Shown: positions 31,181 through 40,144 of the stretch, in pieces
How positions within the stretch are numbered: position 1 is the first letter of the stretch
Layout of the letters: each line of letters opens with the position of its first letter
Assembly: GCA_937871915.1 (NCBI GenBank)
Contig: CALMPG010000148.1
Location: 1-49,673, forward strand
Length of the DNA: 49,673 nt
From: an uncultured Phycisphaerales bacterium
GTDB taxonomy: Bacteria; Planctomycetota; Phycisphaerae; Phycisphaerales; UBA1924
Reading direction: 5' to 3'
The notes under the pieces: generated by a model
The model's database searches: none
What the model saw: the letters and a program-made list of their open reading frames with translations, nothing else
Told to the model about the DNA's origin: nothing
Program-made: the position numbers and the translations under genes

Positions 31181-32091
31181 GCGGGTCGCGATGGCCATCC
31201 TCGCGCCGGGCGGCTCTGCTGCTGAGCCTGGCGGTGCTCTTTGGCAGCGCGGCGGCGCTGGGCGGGGCGATCCGCTTCTTCAAGCTCTACACGAAGAAAC
31301 TCCCGATCCAGGTGACGGCCAAGTGCGCCTCGGTGCCGGCCACCACGGCCCACTGGGAGCGCGTCGGGGGCGACGAGTACCTGAAGGAGGAGGTGATCGA
31401 GACGCTGGGCACGACCAACTACGTGTCGCGGACGTACGTGGAGAGGCAGCCGAAGGACCCGAAGTCGCCGCGGGGCGTGCAGTTCCACCTGGCGTACTAC
31501 ACGGGGATGATCGACACGGTGCCGCACGTGCCCGACAGGTGCTTCGTGGCCGGCGGGGCGGTGATGGCCGGGGGGCCGTGGGTCGTGCCGGTCCCGCTCG
31601 ATCGCGCCGAGTGGACGATCGACCCGGCGGCCAGCGCCGACGTGCGCGACGCGACGGGCGAGCGGGACGTGGCGATCTACTCGGCGCGCATGGGGCCCGA
31701 CTCGGCCGCGCCGGGGAACCGGGTGCGCCTCCCGCGGGGGATCGAGCACCTGGACATGCGGGTGTTCGAGTTCAAGTCGCCGGGCTCGGACGAGCCCATG
31801 TACTCGGGGTACTTCTTCATCGCCAACGGGGCGCTCACGTCGCTGGCGCAGAACGTTCGCCTGCTGGCGTTCGACCTGCGGAGCGACTACGCGTACTACA
31901 TGAAGGTGCAGTTCACCGCCACCCGGATCAAGGGTCCGGAGGAGCTGGCGAAGATGGCGGGCTCGCTGCTCGACGACCTGCTGCCGGACGTGATGCTCTG
32001 CACCCCGGACTGGACCGAGGTTGTCCGGGGCGAGTATCCCGCCGATAACCCGCGTCGGAAGACCTCGACGAGCGAACATCGCGCCCCGTAG
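31177..32091 (+). CDS. Exosortase-associated EpsI-type protein (DUF3485-like)
   Basis: 304 residues. The ATG overlaps the exosortase stop by 4 bp, so translation is coupled. One N-terminal membrane helix (about 11-31, 'AALLLSLAVLFGSAAALGG') precedes a periplasmic domain. The EpsI-like core is seen in 'FHLAYYTGMIDTVPHVPDRC', and the conserved Cys is retained. EpsI proteins accompany exosortases and are sometimes fused to them; their exact role is not settled, but they are needed for EPS production in methylotrophs. The C-terminal tail is polar and lacks conserved sequence. Confidence 0.85.
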   Translation: MSGSRWPSSRRAALLLSLAVLFGSAAALGGAIRFFKLYTKKLPIQVTAKCASVPATTAHWERVGGDEYLKEEVIETLGTTNYVSRTYVERQPKDPKSPRGVQFHLAYYTGMIDTVPHVPDRCFVAGGAVMAGGPWVVPVPLDRAEWTIDPAASADVRDATGERDVAIYSARMGPDSAAPGNRVRLPRGIEHLDMRVFEFKSPGSDEPMYSGYFFIANGALTSLAQNVRLLAFDLRSDYAYYMKVQFTATRIKGPEELAKMAGSLLDDLLPDVMLCTPDWTEVVRGEYPADNPRRKTSTSEHRAP

Positions 32092-32145
32092 GGGCATACT
32101 CACTAAACCGCCCCGCGCCCATCCCCAGCCCAAGGAAGTACCGAC

Positions 32146-35100
32146 ATGGCCTCGCGTGTGAATCTCAAGTTCGTGTTCGGACTCGGCAGCGTCCTGGTGC
32201 TCATCGCCGTGGTGGTGGCGTACTTCGGCCTGCGGAACTGGATGGCGCCCGGGGTGGAGCAGAATCTGGAGCGCGGCCGGCAGGCGGAGAAGGAGGGGGA
32301 CCTCAAGAAGGCGATCACCTTCTACGGGCGCGCCGTGAACAAGGACCGGGGCAACCTCGAGGCGATCAAGATCTGGCGCGAAGCGCTGGAGCGATACACG
32401 CCGCCGGCGCGCCAGGCCTACGAGGACCTGTACTACGGCGAGTACCTGGGCGCCCTGCGGGCGACGGCGATGGCGGACCGGAAGAACCCCGAGGCGTTCC
32501 GCCGGTTCCTCGACGAGCGGTACAAGTGGACCGAGCGGGCCATGTCGACCCTGCGCGGGTGGGAGAGTTTCGCCAAGGAGTACGACGACCTGATGCGGAA
32601 CTTCCAGGGCGACGAGGCGGGGAAGAACTCGCTGAGGCGGTACCGCGGGCTGGCCCGGGCGGGCATGCTGGCGAGCTACGCGGATCAGAGCGAGACGATG
32701 ATCAAGGAGGGGATCGAGGACCTGAACACGGCGCTGGCGGCGGACGCGGGCGACTCGGAGGCCGTCATCGCCCTGTCGTCGATGGAGCGCGCCCTCGCCG
32801 ATCGCGCCGAGCGCATCGGGCGCCAGGGCGAGGCGGACAAGCAGATCGCGGCGATCAAGGCCCGTCTGGAGAAGTTCGTGCAGGACCATCCCGGGGCGCA
32901 GCGGGTGCGGTACATGGTGCTCTCGGAGGAGATCCGAACCACGGCCCGCGAGATGGCCAAGAGCGCCGAGCCGGGGACCATGCTCGATGCGCTCAAGGCC
33001 AACCGGGCGGGGATCCGGGCCCTGGTGGACTCGATCATGACGACGCCGGCCGAGAAGGCCGACACGGTCATCGTGATGAACATCGCGCCGTGGGTGATGG
33101 TCGCGATGGACAACGGCGGCGAGGCGATGGACGCGATGATCGCCCACGTTCGCAAGGGCCACGCCACCGATCCGATGTTCCTGCTGGGCTGCGCGCGGCT
33201 GGAGAACGGGCGGGCACGCTTCGGCGACGCGATCGCGCTGTGCAAGGAGGCCGCGGGCCTGCCGGACAAGCCCCTGAGCCTCGACGGGCTGCTGCTGCAC
33301 TCCTTGCGTGCCAGAGCGCTGCTGATGCAGGCGGACGCGATGTTCGCGTGGTGGGAGCGGGAGAAGGACGCGGCCAAGCGGGAGGAGCTCCTGACGCAGA
33401 TCCGGGCGATCCGGAAGGACCTGGCGGCGCGGATGGGCGAATCCGACTCGGCGGTGCTGGGCGTGGACGGCCGTCTGGCCCTGGCCTCGGGGGACGTGCC
33501 GGGGGCCCGCACGATGATCAGCGCCTACAACGACCAGACGCAGCAGAGCGACGAGTCGATGCTGATGCTCGAGGCGGAGATCCTGTCTCGCATCGGCCAG
33601 AAGGGGGCGGCCAAGACCAAGCTCGAGCGCGTGCTGGCCCTCGACGAGAAGAACGTTCGGGCCCTGCGGAGCCTCGCGATGATCGAGGTCGAGGACCGCG
33701 ACTATCGCTCGGCCGCGACCCGCCTGAAGTTCGCCTCCTCGCTCATGCCCAACGACGCGGGCCTGAAGGACCTGTACGACCACGCCAGAGAGCTCGCGAC
33801 CGGGAAGTTCGAGAACGACCCGGTCGTGGAGGTGGTTCTCAAGGCCCAGAACGCGGTGATGGGCACGACCGGGGACATCAACGCCGCCATCAAGATCCTT
33901 CGCGACGCGCTCGACGAGCCGAGGTACGCGGGCGACCTGCGGATCTCGGTGATGCTGGCCCAGTACCTGGCGATGAACAAGGACCTGCCGGGGGCCAAGG
34001 TCGTTCTCCAGCAGGCCGCGGCCAAGAACCCGGACAACGCGGTGCTCAAGACGATGCTCGAGCGGATCGACAAGGACCCGGTCGAGATGTACATGGAGCA
34101 GATCGACCAGGCGGCCGTGACGCCGGTCCAGAAGTGGCTGATGCGGTACGGGCTGTACACGCGCCTGGCCAAGCCCGAGGACGCCAAGCGGGCCCTGGCG
34201 GAGGCGGCCCGCCTCGAGCCGGACAACCCCGCGGTCATCGACACCCGGTTCGACGACGCGATCATGCGTCGCGACGAGGCGGAGCAGGACCGGATCGTGG
34301 CCAAGGCCCGCGAGCTCAACCTCGACCGCAACGGGGGCGAGCTCTACGCCTCCCGGGCGCTCATCGCCCGCGGGAAGGTGGCCGAGGCGATCGGCGGTTT
34401 CCGCGAGGTGGTGAGCAAGGACAAGCTCAACATGCTGGCCTGGCGACTGCTGGGCATGGCGCTGCTGGACCAGGGACGCCACGGCGAGGCCATCGACGCG
34501 CTCAAGACCGCCGTGGGGATCAAGCCCAACGACATCCCCTCGATCACCTCCTACCTCCAGGCGCTCGTCTCGGCCCACCGCGAGGCGGAGGCCCTCGCGC
34601 TGGCGCGAAAGTCCGAGGCCGTGGCGGCGAGCGATCCGACGTTCTTCGAGATGTACCTGCTCCTCGAGTCCAGCGCGCCGGGCGGGGACAAGAAGAAGGC
34701 GATCGCGGCCCGGCAGCGCCAGGCGCAGCGAGCCCCCAACGACCGGGGCAACAAGTCGCGCCTGGCCTCGCTGCTGGTCAACGCGGGCGAGCTCAAGGAC
34801 GCGGCCGACCTGATCAAGGACCTGCGCACGTCGGACCCCAAGGACCCCATCGCCCTGCAGATCGAGGCGGCGTTCCTGGGCCGCCAGGGCAAGGTCGCCG
34901 ACGCGGTGGCCCTGCTCCAGCGGTTCATCGACGCCCTCAAACCCGAGGAACGCACCGCCGAGCTGTACATCAACAACGCCCGTCTGCTCCGCCAGCTCGG
35001 CCAGCCCGACGAGGCCAAGCGGACGCTCGAGGCGGCCCGGCCGGTCCAGGATCCCAAGACCGCGCTGATCGATCGCGAGCTCGGGGACATGATGTACGAC

Positions 35101-36762
35101 CTGGGCAGCAGCGTGCAGGACTCCGACCCCGAGAAGGCCAGGGCCAAGGCCGCCGCGTACCTGGACGAGAGCCTCGCCGCCTACCAGCGGGCCCTCGAGG
35201 GCGGCGGGCCCGACGCCGACAACGCCATCCGCAAGCGGATGATGGAGGTCTGCCTGCGGGCGGGCAACTTCGAGCGGATGGGCCGGATCGTCGGCGAGCT
35301 TCCCCCATCGGCCCAGGGCGAGGCCACGGTGCTGCTGCTGCAGGCCGAGGCCGCCGCGGCCCAGAACGAGCGCGAGAAGGCCCTGAAGTTCTACGACCAG
35401 GCGGTGGCGGCCGACCCGAAGGACCCGATCGTGTTCTTCAAGCGCGGCGACTTCAAGGCCTCGATCGGACGCGTCAAGGACGCGATCGCCGACTACGAGC
35501 AGATGATCCGCGTGGACCAGTCGAGCGTGCTGGCCCGGGCCCGGCTGGCCAAGTGGCTCAGGGCCGTCGGACGCGACGCGGAGGCGGTGCAACGCGTGAA
35601 GGAGTGCACCACCATCGAGCCCTACAACGAGCAGTTCCGCCAGGCCCTGATGGTGATGCTCTCCGAGCTCGGCAAGCCCCTCGAGGCGGCCCAGGCCGCG
35701 GAGGACGCGGCGACCACGTTCGGAACCAAGCAGTGGAAGTTCAACGCGGGCCAGTACTGGGCCCGGGTGCCCAACTGGGAGCGGGCCGTGGGGCACATGC
35801 TCTCGGTGTGGATGGACGAGAAATCGGTGAACGTGGCTGTGCCGCTCATCGAGTTCCTGCTCAACAAGGGCGACGTGACCAACGCGTTCAACGTGCTCCA
35901 GGCCCCCGAGCTGGCCCCGCTGATGGGCAAGTCGCTCCCGCTGAAGATGCTCCGGGCCCGGGTGCTGGCCCGGAGCAACCGCACGGGCGAGGCGGTGCAG
36001 CTGATCTCCGAGGCGCTCAAGAACAACGTGGACATGGATTCCAACGAGGCGACCTCGCTGTTCATGTCCGGCATCACGGGCATCTACCCGACGCCGACCG
36101 ACCAGATCGAGCTGCTCGACCGGCTCGAGGCCACGCAGCCCTTCGCGGGTTGGCTGGCGCTCAAGGCCAACGGCATCCGCCTGCGCGACGGTGCCTCGAA
36201 GGCCCGGGCGCTCCGGGCCCTCGACGCGCTCACCAGCGGCACGACCCCGGACAAGGTCAAGGCGGCAACGTGGTCGCTCCTTGGAACCGAGTCCTTCACG
36301 GCCGGGAACTTCGCCGAGGCGCGCCAGCGGTTCGAGCGCGGGCAGGCCCTGGATCCCGACAACATCGAGCTGTGCAACAACCTCGCCTACATCCTCGCCG
36401 TCAAGCTCCATGAGTGCGACAAGGCCCTCCCCTTCGCGCTCAAGGCCTCCCGTGGAGCCCCCCAGAACTCGGGATATCTGGACACCCTGGGCGCGGCCCA
36501 GGTGTGCGGCAAGAAGTGCGATGAGGCCGTTCGTACCCTCGGGCTTGCGCTCAACGCGGCGGTGAACGACGCGGAGCGAATCCCCGTCTACATCCACCTT
36601 GGCCAGGCCCGCCTGTGCCAGGGAGATCGGATCGAGGCACGCCGACTCGCCGACCAGGCCCGCGACCTGATGGCCGGCATGCCCTCGGTTCGGCAGCAGT
36701 ACGACGCCGACCTCAAGGAGTTGGATACGTCGATTGATGCGAGACAGTCCCAAGGCCGATAG
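32146..36762 (+). CDS. Giant tetratricopeptide-repeat protein of the exosortase/EPS locus
   Basis: 1538 residues. AAGGAAG lies 7 nt before the ATG. A single membrane helix (about 9-30, 'FGLGSVLVLIAVVVAYFG') anchors the N-terminus; the rest is almost wholly alpha-helical TPR-like repeats ('GDLKKAITFYGRAVNKDRGN', 'NEREKALKFYDQAVAADPKD', 'GNFAEARQRFERGQALDPDN'). It resembles the TPR proteins (PrsT type) found with PEP-CTERM exosortases but is considerably longer than the usual 900 or so residues. It probably scaffolds the secretion or assembly machinery on the periplasmic side. It lies between the EpsI-like and Wzc-like genes in the same direction. No Cys-rich or catalytic motif is seen. Confidence 0.88.
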   Translation: MASRVNLKFVFGLGSVLVLIAVVVAYFGLRNWMAPGVEQNLERGRQAEKEGDLKKAITFYGRAVNKDRGNLEAIKIWREALERYTPPARQAYEDLYYGEYLGALRATAMADRKNPEAFRRFLDERYKWTERAMSTLRGWESFAKEYDDLMRNFQGDEAGKNSLRRYRGLARAGMLASYADQSETMIKEGIEDLNTALAADAGDSEAVIALSSMERALADRAERIGRQGEADKQIAAIKARLEKFVQDHPGAQRVRYMVLSEEIRTTAREMAKSAEPGTMLDALKANRAGIRALVDSIMTTPAEKADTVIVMNIAPWVMVAMDNGGEAMDAMIAHVRKGHATDPMFLLGCARLENGRARFGDAIALCKEAAGLPDKPLSLDGLLLHSLRARALLMQADAMFAWWEREKDAAKREELLTQIRAIRKDLAARMGESDSAVLGVDGRLALASGDVPGARTMISAYNDQTQQSDESMLMLEAEILSRIGQKGAAKTKLERVLALDEKNVRALRSLAMIEVEDRDYRSAATRLKFASSLMPNDAGLKDLYDHARELATGKFENDPVVEVVLKAQNAVMGTTGDINAAIKILRDALDEPRYAGDLRISVMLAQYLAMNKDLPGAKVVLQQAAAKNPDNAVLKTMLERIDKDPVEMYMEQIDQAAVTPVQKWLMRYGLYTRLAKPEDAKRALAEAARLEPDNPAVIDTRFDDAIMRRDEAEQDRIVAKARELNLDRNGGELYASRALIARGKVAEAIGGFREVVSKDKLNMLAWRLLGMALLDQGRHGEAIDALKTAVGIKPNDIPSITSYLQALVSAHREAEALALARKSEAVAASDPTFFEMYLLLESSAPGGDKKKAIAARQRQAQRAPNDRGNKSRLASLLVNAGELKDAADLIKDLRTSDPKDPIALQIEAAFLGRQGKVADAVALLQRFIDALKPEERTAELYINNARLLRQLGQPDEAKRTLEAARPVQDPKTALIDRELGDMMYDLGSSVQDSDPEKARAKAAAYLDESLAAYQRALEGGGPDADNAIRKRMMEVCLRAGNFERMGRIVGELPPSAQGEATVLLLQAEAAAAQNEREKALKFYDQAVAADPKDPIVFFKRGDFKASIGRVKDAIADYEQMIRVDQSSVLARARLAKWLRAVGRDAEAVQRVKECTTIEPYNEQFRQALMVMLSELGKPLEAAQAAEDAATTFGTKQWKFNAGQYWARVPNWERAVGHMLSVWMDEKSVNVAVPLIEFLLNKGDVTNAFNVLQAPELAPLMGKSLPLKMLRARVLARSNRTGEAVQLISEALKNNVDMDSNEATSLFMSGITGIYPTPTDQIELLDRLEATQPFAGWLALKANGIRLRDGASKARALRALDALTSGTTPDKVKAATWSLLGTESFTAGNFAEARQRFERGQALDPDNIELCNNLAYILAVKLHECDKALPFALKASRGAPQNSGYLDTLGAAQVCGKKCDEAVRTLGLALNAAVNDAERIPVYIHLGQARLCQGDRIEARRLADQARDLMAGMPSVRQQYDADLKELDTSIDARQSQGR

Positions 36763-36847
36763 CACAGCAGACCCGGCTCGACCCCGGCCGAGAGAATCGT
36801 CCGATAACGCCATGCACACCCCCTGATCGCGGGATGGAATACACGAA

Positions 36848-39052
36848 ATGTCTAGCGCCGCCTCTATTCGACCCCCGTCCGCGACCCTCCAGCCTCGCCC
36901 CGTGGGCGGACACGCTCCGTCGGGCCCCGGCATGTCGCTCGACCCGGTGCGCCTGCTGAAGAAGTACTACGGGCTGCTGCTGGGCGCGGCGGTGGTGGGC
37001 GCGGTGCTGGGGGTGGCCTCGCACTTTATTCTGGCCAAGACGTACCCGCAGTTCACCTCGGCGACGACGTTCGCGGTGACCCCGCCCCAGCGAGACCCGA
37101 CGGTGTCGGTGGCCGAGGCCATGACCCAGGACGAGCTGCTGCGATTCATGGGCACGCAGATGGCGATCATGATGTCCACCAGCACGCTCGACAAGGTGCT
37201 CGACGACGCGGACGTGCTGGCGACGAGCTGGGCCCAGGACTACTACTACCGGGGCAGCTTCCAGAAGCAGAACGCGGAGCCGGACCTGGAGAAGCTCCTG
37301 TCGGTGCGCCAGGTGCCGCAGACCAACCTGATCCGCCTCTCGATGACGTACCGGAATCCCGACGACGCGTACGCGATCGTGCGGACGATCGCGAAGATCT
37401 ACCTGGACGATATTCGCTCGGCCGGGTCGGAGCGCTCGGTGCGTCAGCGCGAGGTGCTGGGCAAGCAGGTCGCGTTCAACCTGGGCCTGATCAAGGACCT
37501 GACCGACACCCGGGACCGCCTCCTGCAGGCCAACGACGTGACCGACATCAACGCCGGCGTGGCCCAGGAGGACGAGAAGACCAGGGAGTTGAGCCAGCGG
37601 TACGTGACCACCGTGTCGTCGATCGCGGCGGTGGCCTCGCAGTACGAGCGCTACCGCAAGATGCAGGAGGAGAGCAGCATCGTGCAGTTCCCGGACAACA
37701 TCCGGGACACGGCCGGAAAGGACCCGGTCGTGCAGACGCTCGACCAGCAGGTGGCCAACTACCGGACCGACTACAGCACCCTCAGGAACCAGGGTTTCGG
37801 CGAGGAGCACCCCACCGTGGTCTCGGTGAAGATGCGGATCGCCGCCGTGAACCAGGAGCGTCAGGAGACGTTCGAGCGAACCCTCCGCAAGGTGTTCGAC
37901 GCGGAGGTGGACATGCTGCGCGGCCAGCTGGACGCGATGCGGGCCACCGAGGCGCAGATCAAGGAAGAGTTCAAGATCGTCGACAAGCGCAAGCAGGACC
38001 TGACGCGCCTGCGGATCAGGCTTCAGGACATCGAGAACGAGGTGAAGGCCAAGACGGAAGAAACCTCGCGCCTGCAGGCCTCGCTCAAGCAGCTCGAGCT
38101 CCTCGGCGACCCGATCTTCACCCGCGTGCAGGAGGTCGTCCGGGCCCAGAAGCCGCAGATCATGAGTTTCCCGCAGCTCAAGATCCTCATCCCCCTGGGC
38201 ACGGTCCTGCTGCTGGGCCTCACGGCCGGCCTGGTGGTGCTCCGCGAGGTGCTCGACCAGCGGGTGCGCGGCCCGGCGGACCTGGCCACCATGGCCCGCA
38301 TCCGCGTGCTGGGCCTCGTGGCCGACGCCCAGGAGGACCCGACGCGCCCGTCCAACCTCGCCACCGCCTTCCGCGACGCCCCCACGGGCGTCACGGCCGA
38401 GTCCTTCCGCCTCCTGCGCGCCCCGGTCATCAAGGGCATGGACCAGGCCGGGCACAAGACGCTGCTGGTGCTCGCGGGAATGCCCGAATCGGGCGCGACG
38501 ACCGTCGCGACCAACCTCGGCCTGGCCTGCGCCGGCGCCGACGAGCGGGTGCTCATCATCGACGCCAACCTGCGCCGGCCCGGCGTGCAGAAGGCCTTCG
38601 GGCTGCCCGACGCGATCGGCCTGGGCGACGTGCTCAACGGAGCGGCCAAGCTCGACGAGGCGGTGCGCCCCACCAGCGCCGACAACCTCTTCGTGCTCAC
38701 CGGCGGCTCGGCGGCCAACCGGGCCATGCCCGAGCGCCTCGCGTCCGAGGCGATGTCGCGCCTGCTGGCCGAGGCCAAGGGGAAGTTCGACCGCGTCATC
38801 ATCGACTCGGCCCCGGCGATCGTGTCCGGCGACGGTTTCACCCTGGCCAATCGCGTGGACGCCGTGGCGCTCGTCGTCCGGGCGATGGTCGAGAAGCGCG
38901 GGCTGGTCGCCCGCCTTCGGGCCCAGTTCGGCGAGTGCCGCGGAGAGTTCCTCGGCGTGGTCGTCAACGCGGTGCAGGCCTCGGCCGGCGGCTACCTCCG
39001 CGGCAACATCAAGGCCTCCCACGAGTACCAGCACGGCAGCCAGGCGGCATAG
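36848..39052 (+). CDS. Wzc-like polysaccharide chain-length/BY-kinase-like protein with altered Walker A
   Basis: 734 residues. The N-terminal Wzz-type domain is bounded by membrane helices (about 41-63 'YYGLLLGAAVVGAVLGVAS' and about 445-468) with a long coiled coil between. The C-terminal cytoplasmic part (about 510-710) is a MinD/BY-kinase fold: a Walker A position 'GMPESGATTVATNLG', Walker A' 'VLIIDANLRRPG' and Walker B 'RVIIDSAPAI'. The Walker A lysine is replaced by Ala550 (GATT instead of GKST/T), and the C-terminus has only two Tyr residues, so kinase activity is doubtful. Family role: sets polymer length and drives export with the Wza-type channel. Confidence 0.88.
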   Translation: MSSAASIRPPSATLQPRPVGGHAPSGPGMSLDPVRLLKKYYGLLLGAAVVGAVLGVASHFILAKTYPQFTSATTFAVTPPQRDPTVSVAEAMTQDELLRFMGTQMAIMMSTSTLDKVLDDADVLATSWAQDYYYRGSFQKQNAEPDLEKLLSVRQVPQTNLIRLSMTYRNPDDAYAIVRTIAKIYLDDIRSAGSERSVRQREVLGKQVAFNLGLIKDLTDTRDRLLQANDVTDINAGVAQEDEKTRELSQRYVTTVSSIAAVASQYERYRKMQEESSIVQFPDNIRDTAGKDPVVQTLDQQVANYRTDYSTLRNQGFGEEHPTVVSVKMRIAAVNQERQETFERTLRKVFDAEVDMLRGQLDAMRATEAQIKEEFKIVDKRKQDLTRLRIRLQDIENEVKAKTEETSRLQASLKQLELLGDPIFTRVQEVVRAQKPQIMSFPQLKILIPLGTVLLLGLTAGLVVLREVLDQRVRGPADLATMARIRVLGLVADAQEDPTRPSNLATAFRDAPTGVTAESFRLLRAPVIKGMDQAGHKTLLVLAGMPESGATTVATNLGLACAGADERVLIIDANLRRPGVQKAFGLPDAIGLGDVLNGAAKLDEAVRPTSADNLFVLTGGSAANRAMPERLASEAMSRLLAEAKGKFDRVIIDSAPAIVSGDGFTLANRVDAVALVVRAMVEKRGLVARLRAQFGECRGEFLGVVVNAVQASAGGYLRGNIKASHEYQHGSQAA

Positions 39053-39094
39053 GCCCGGGCCGCGCCCTCCCTTCGACCATCCCTCCCCCGAGCC

Positions 39095-40144
39095 GTGGAG
39101 CCCCACCCTTCCCAACGCCCTCCCGACGCCGGGCCCCCCAGCGGGTCCGGCGTTTCTCCGCGCACGCTCGTCACCGGCGGCAGCGGGTTCATCGGATCCC
39201 ACCTGGTCGAGCACCTGCTCGCCACCGGCGACCACGTCACGGTGATCGACGACCTGTCCACGGGACGGCGCTCGAACCTGCCCGCGGGCCACGAGCGCCT
39301 GCGTTTCATCGAGGCCGACCTGGCCGGCGCGCTGAGCGTGCTCGGGCCGGGGGAGCGCTTCGACCGCATCTTCCATCTCGCGGCGGCCGTGGGGGTGAAA
39401 CTGGTGGTCGAAAACCCGGCCCGGTGCATCCGGACCAACATCGAGCTCACCGAGCGGCTCATCGAGTTTGCGCTCGGCCACGGGCCGCGCGAGGGCTCGC
39501 CGGCGCCCACGCTCATCGCCTCGTCGAGCGAGGTGTACGGCAAGGCGGACAAAACACCGTTCAGCGAGGACGACGACGTGGTCTACGGCCCGACAAGCCG
39601 GACACGCTGGTCCTACGGCATGACCAAGGCGATCGACGAGTACCTCGCGCTCGACGCGCACAAGCGGCTGGCCCTGCCCGCGATGGTCGTGCGGTTCTTC
39701 AACACCACGGGGCCGCGACAGGTGGGGTCCTACGGCATGGTGCTGCCGAGCTTCGTGGCCGCCGCGCTCAAGGGCGAGGACATCCCGATCTTCGGCGACG
39801 GGAAGCAGGTGCGGTGCTTCGTGGACGTTCGTGACGTGGCGGAGGTGCTGCCGCGCCTGCTGGCCGAGCCGAGGGCCCACGGGGTGGTGATGAACCTGGG
39901 CTCGGATCGCCCGGTGACGATGGAGGAACTGGCGGACCTGGTGGTTCGGACCCTCGGCTCCCCGTCGCGCAAGCGGTTCATACCCTACGACGAGGCGTAC
40001 TCCGCGGGGTTCGAGGACCTGCGTCGGCGCGTGCCGGACCTGGGCAGGGTTCGGGCGGCCGTGGGGTTCTCGCCGCGATTCACGCTCGAGCAGACCATCC
40101 GCGACGTCGCGGATGCGATGCGGGAAGGAGGCGGTCCAGGATGA
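39095..40144 (+). CDS. NAD-dependent sugar-nucleotide epimerase/dehydratase (extended SDR)
   Basis: 349 residues from a GTG at 39095; the ribosome-binding site is not clear. The Rossmann motif 'TGGSGFIGSH' lies at residues 27-36, then 'HLAAAVGV', the Ser/Tyr-Lys catalytic set ('ASSSEVYGKAD', 'YGMTK') and 'VVRFFNTTGPRQ', all diagnostic of extended SDR enzymes acting on nucleotide sugars (UDP-glucuronate decarboxylase or UDP-glucose 4-epimerase type). The exact substrate cannot be read from sequence. It should supply activated sugar for the EPS. Its stop overlaps the next gene by 4 bp (ATGA), so both are translated together. Confidence 0.9.
   Translation: MEPHPSQRPPDAGPPSGSGVSPRTLVTGGSGFIGSHLVEHLLATGDHVTVIDDLSTGRRSNLPAGHERLRFIEADLAGALSVLGPGERFDRIFHLAAAVGVKLVVENPARCIRTNIELTERLIEFALGHGPREGSPAPTLIASSSEVYGKADKTPFSEDDDVVYGPTSRTRWSYGMTKAIDEYLALDAHKRLALPAMVVRFFNTTGPRQVGSYGMVLPSFVAAALKGEDIPIFGDGKQVRCFVDVRDVAEVLPRLLAEPRAHGVVMNLGSDRPVTMEELADLVVRTLGSPSRKRFIPYDEAYSAGFEDLRRRVPDLGRVRAAVGFSPRFTLEQTIRDVADAMREGGGPG

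Noticed and set aside
31039..36933. Open frame of 1964 codons on the minus strand opposite the TPR, EpsI and exosortase region
   Set aside because: Compositional shadow of GC-rich coding DNA: rich in Arg, His, Gln, Leu and Gly with no conserved motif, and no ribosome-binding site. The plus strand has clear families.
36713..39880. Minus-strand open frame of 1055 codons opposite the Wzc-like and epimerase genes
   Set aside because: No motif; antisense to two well-recognised genes.
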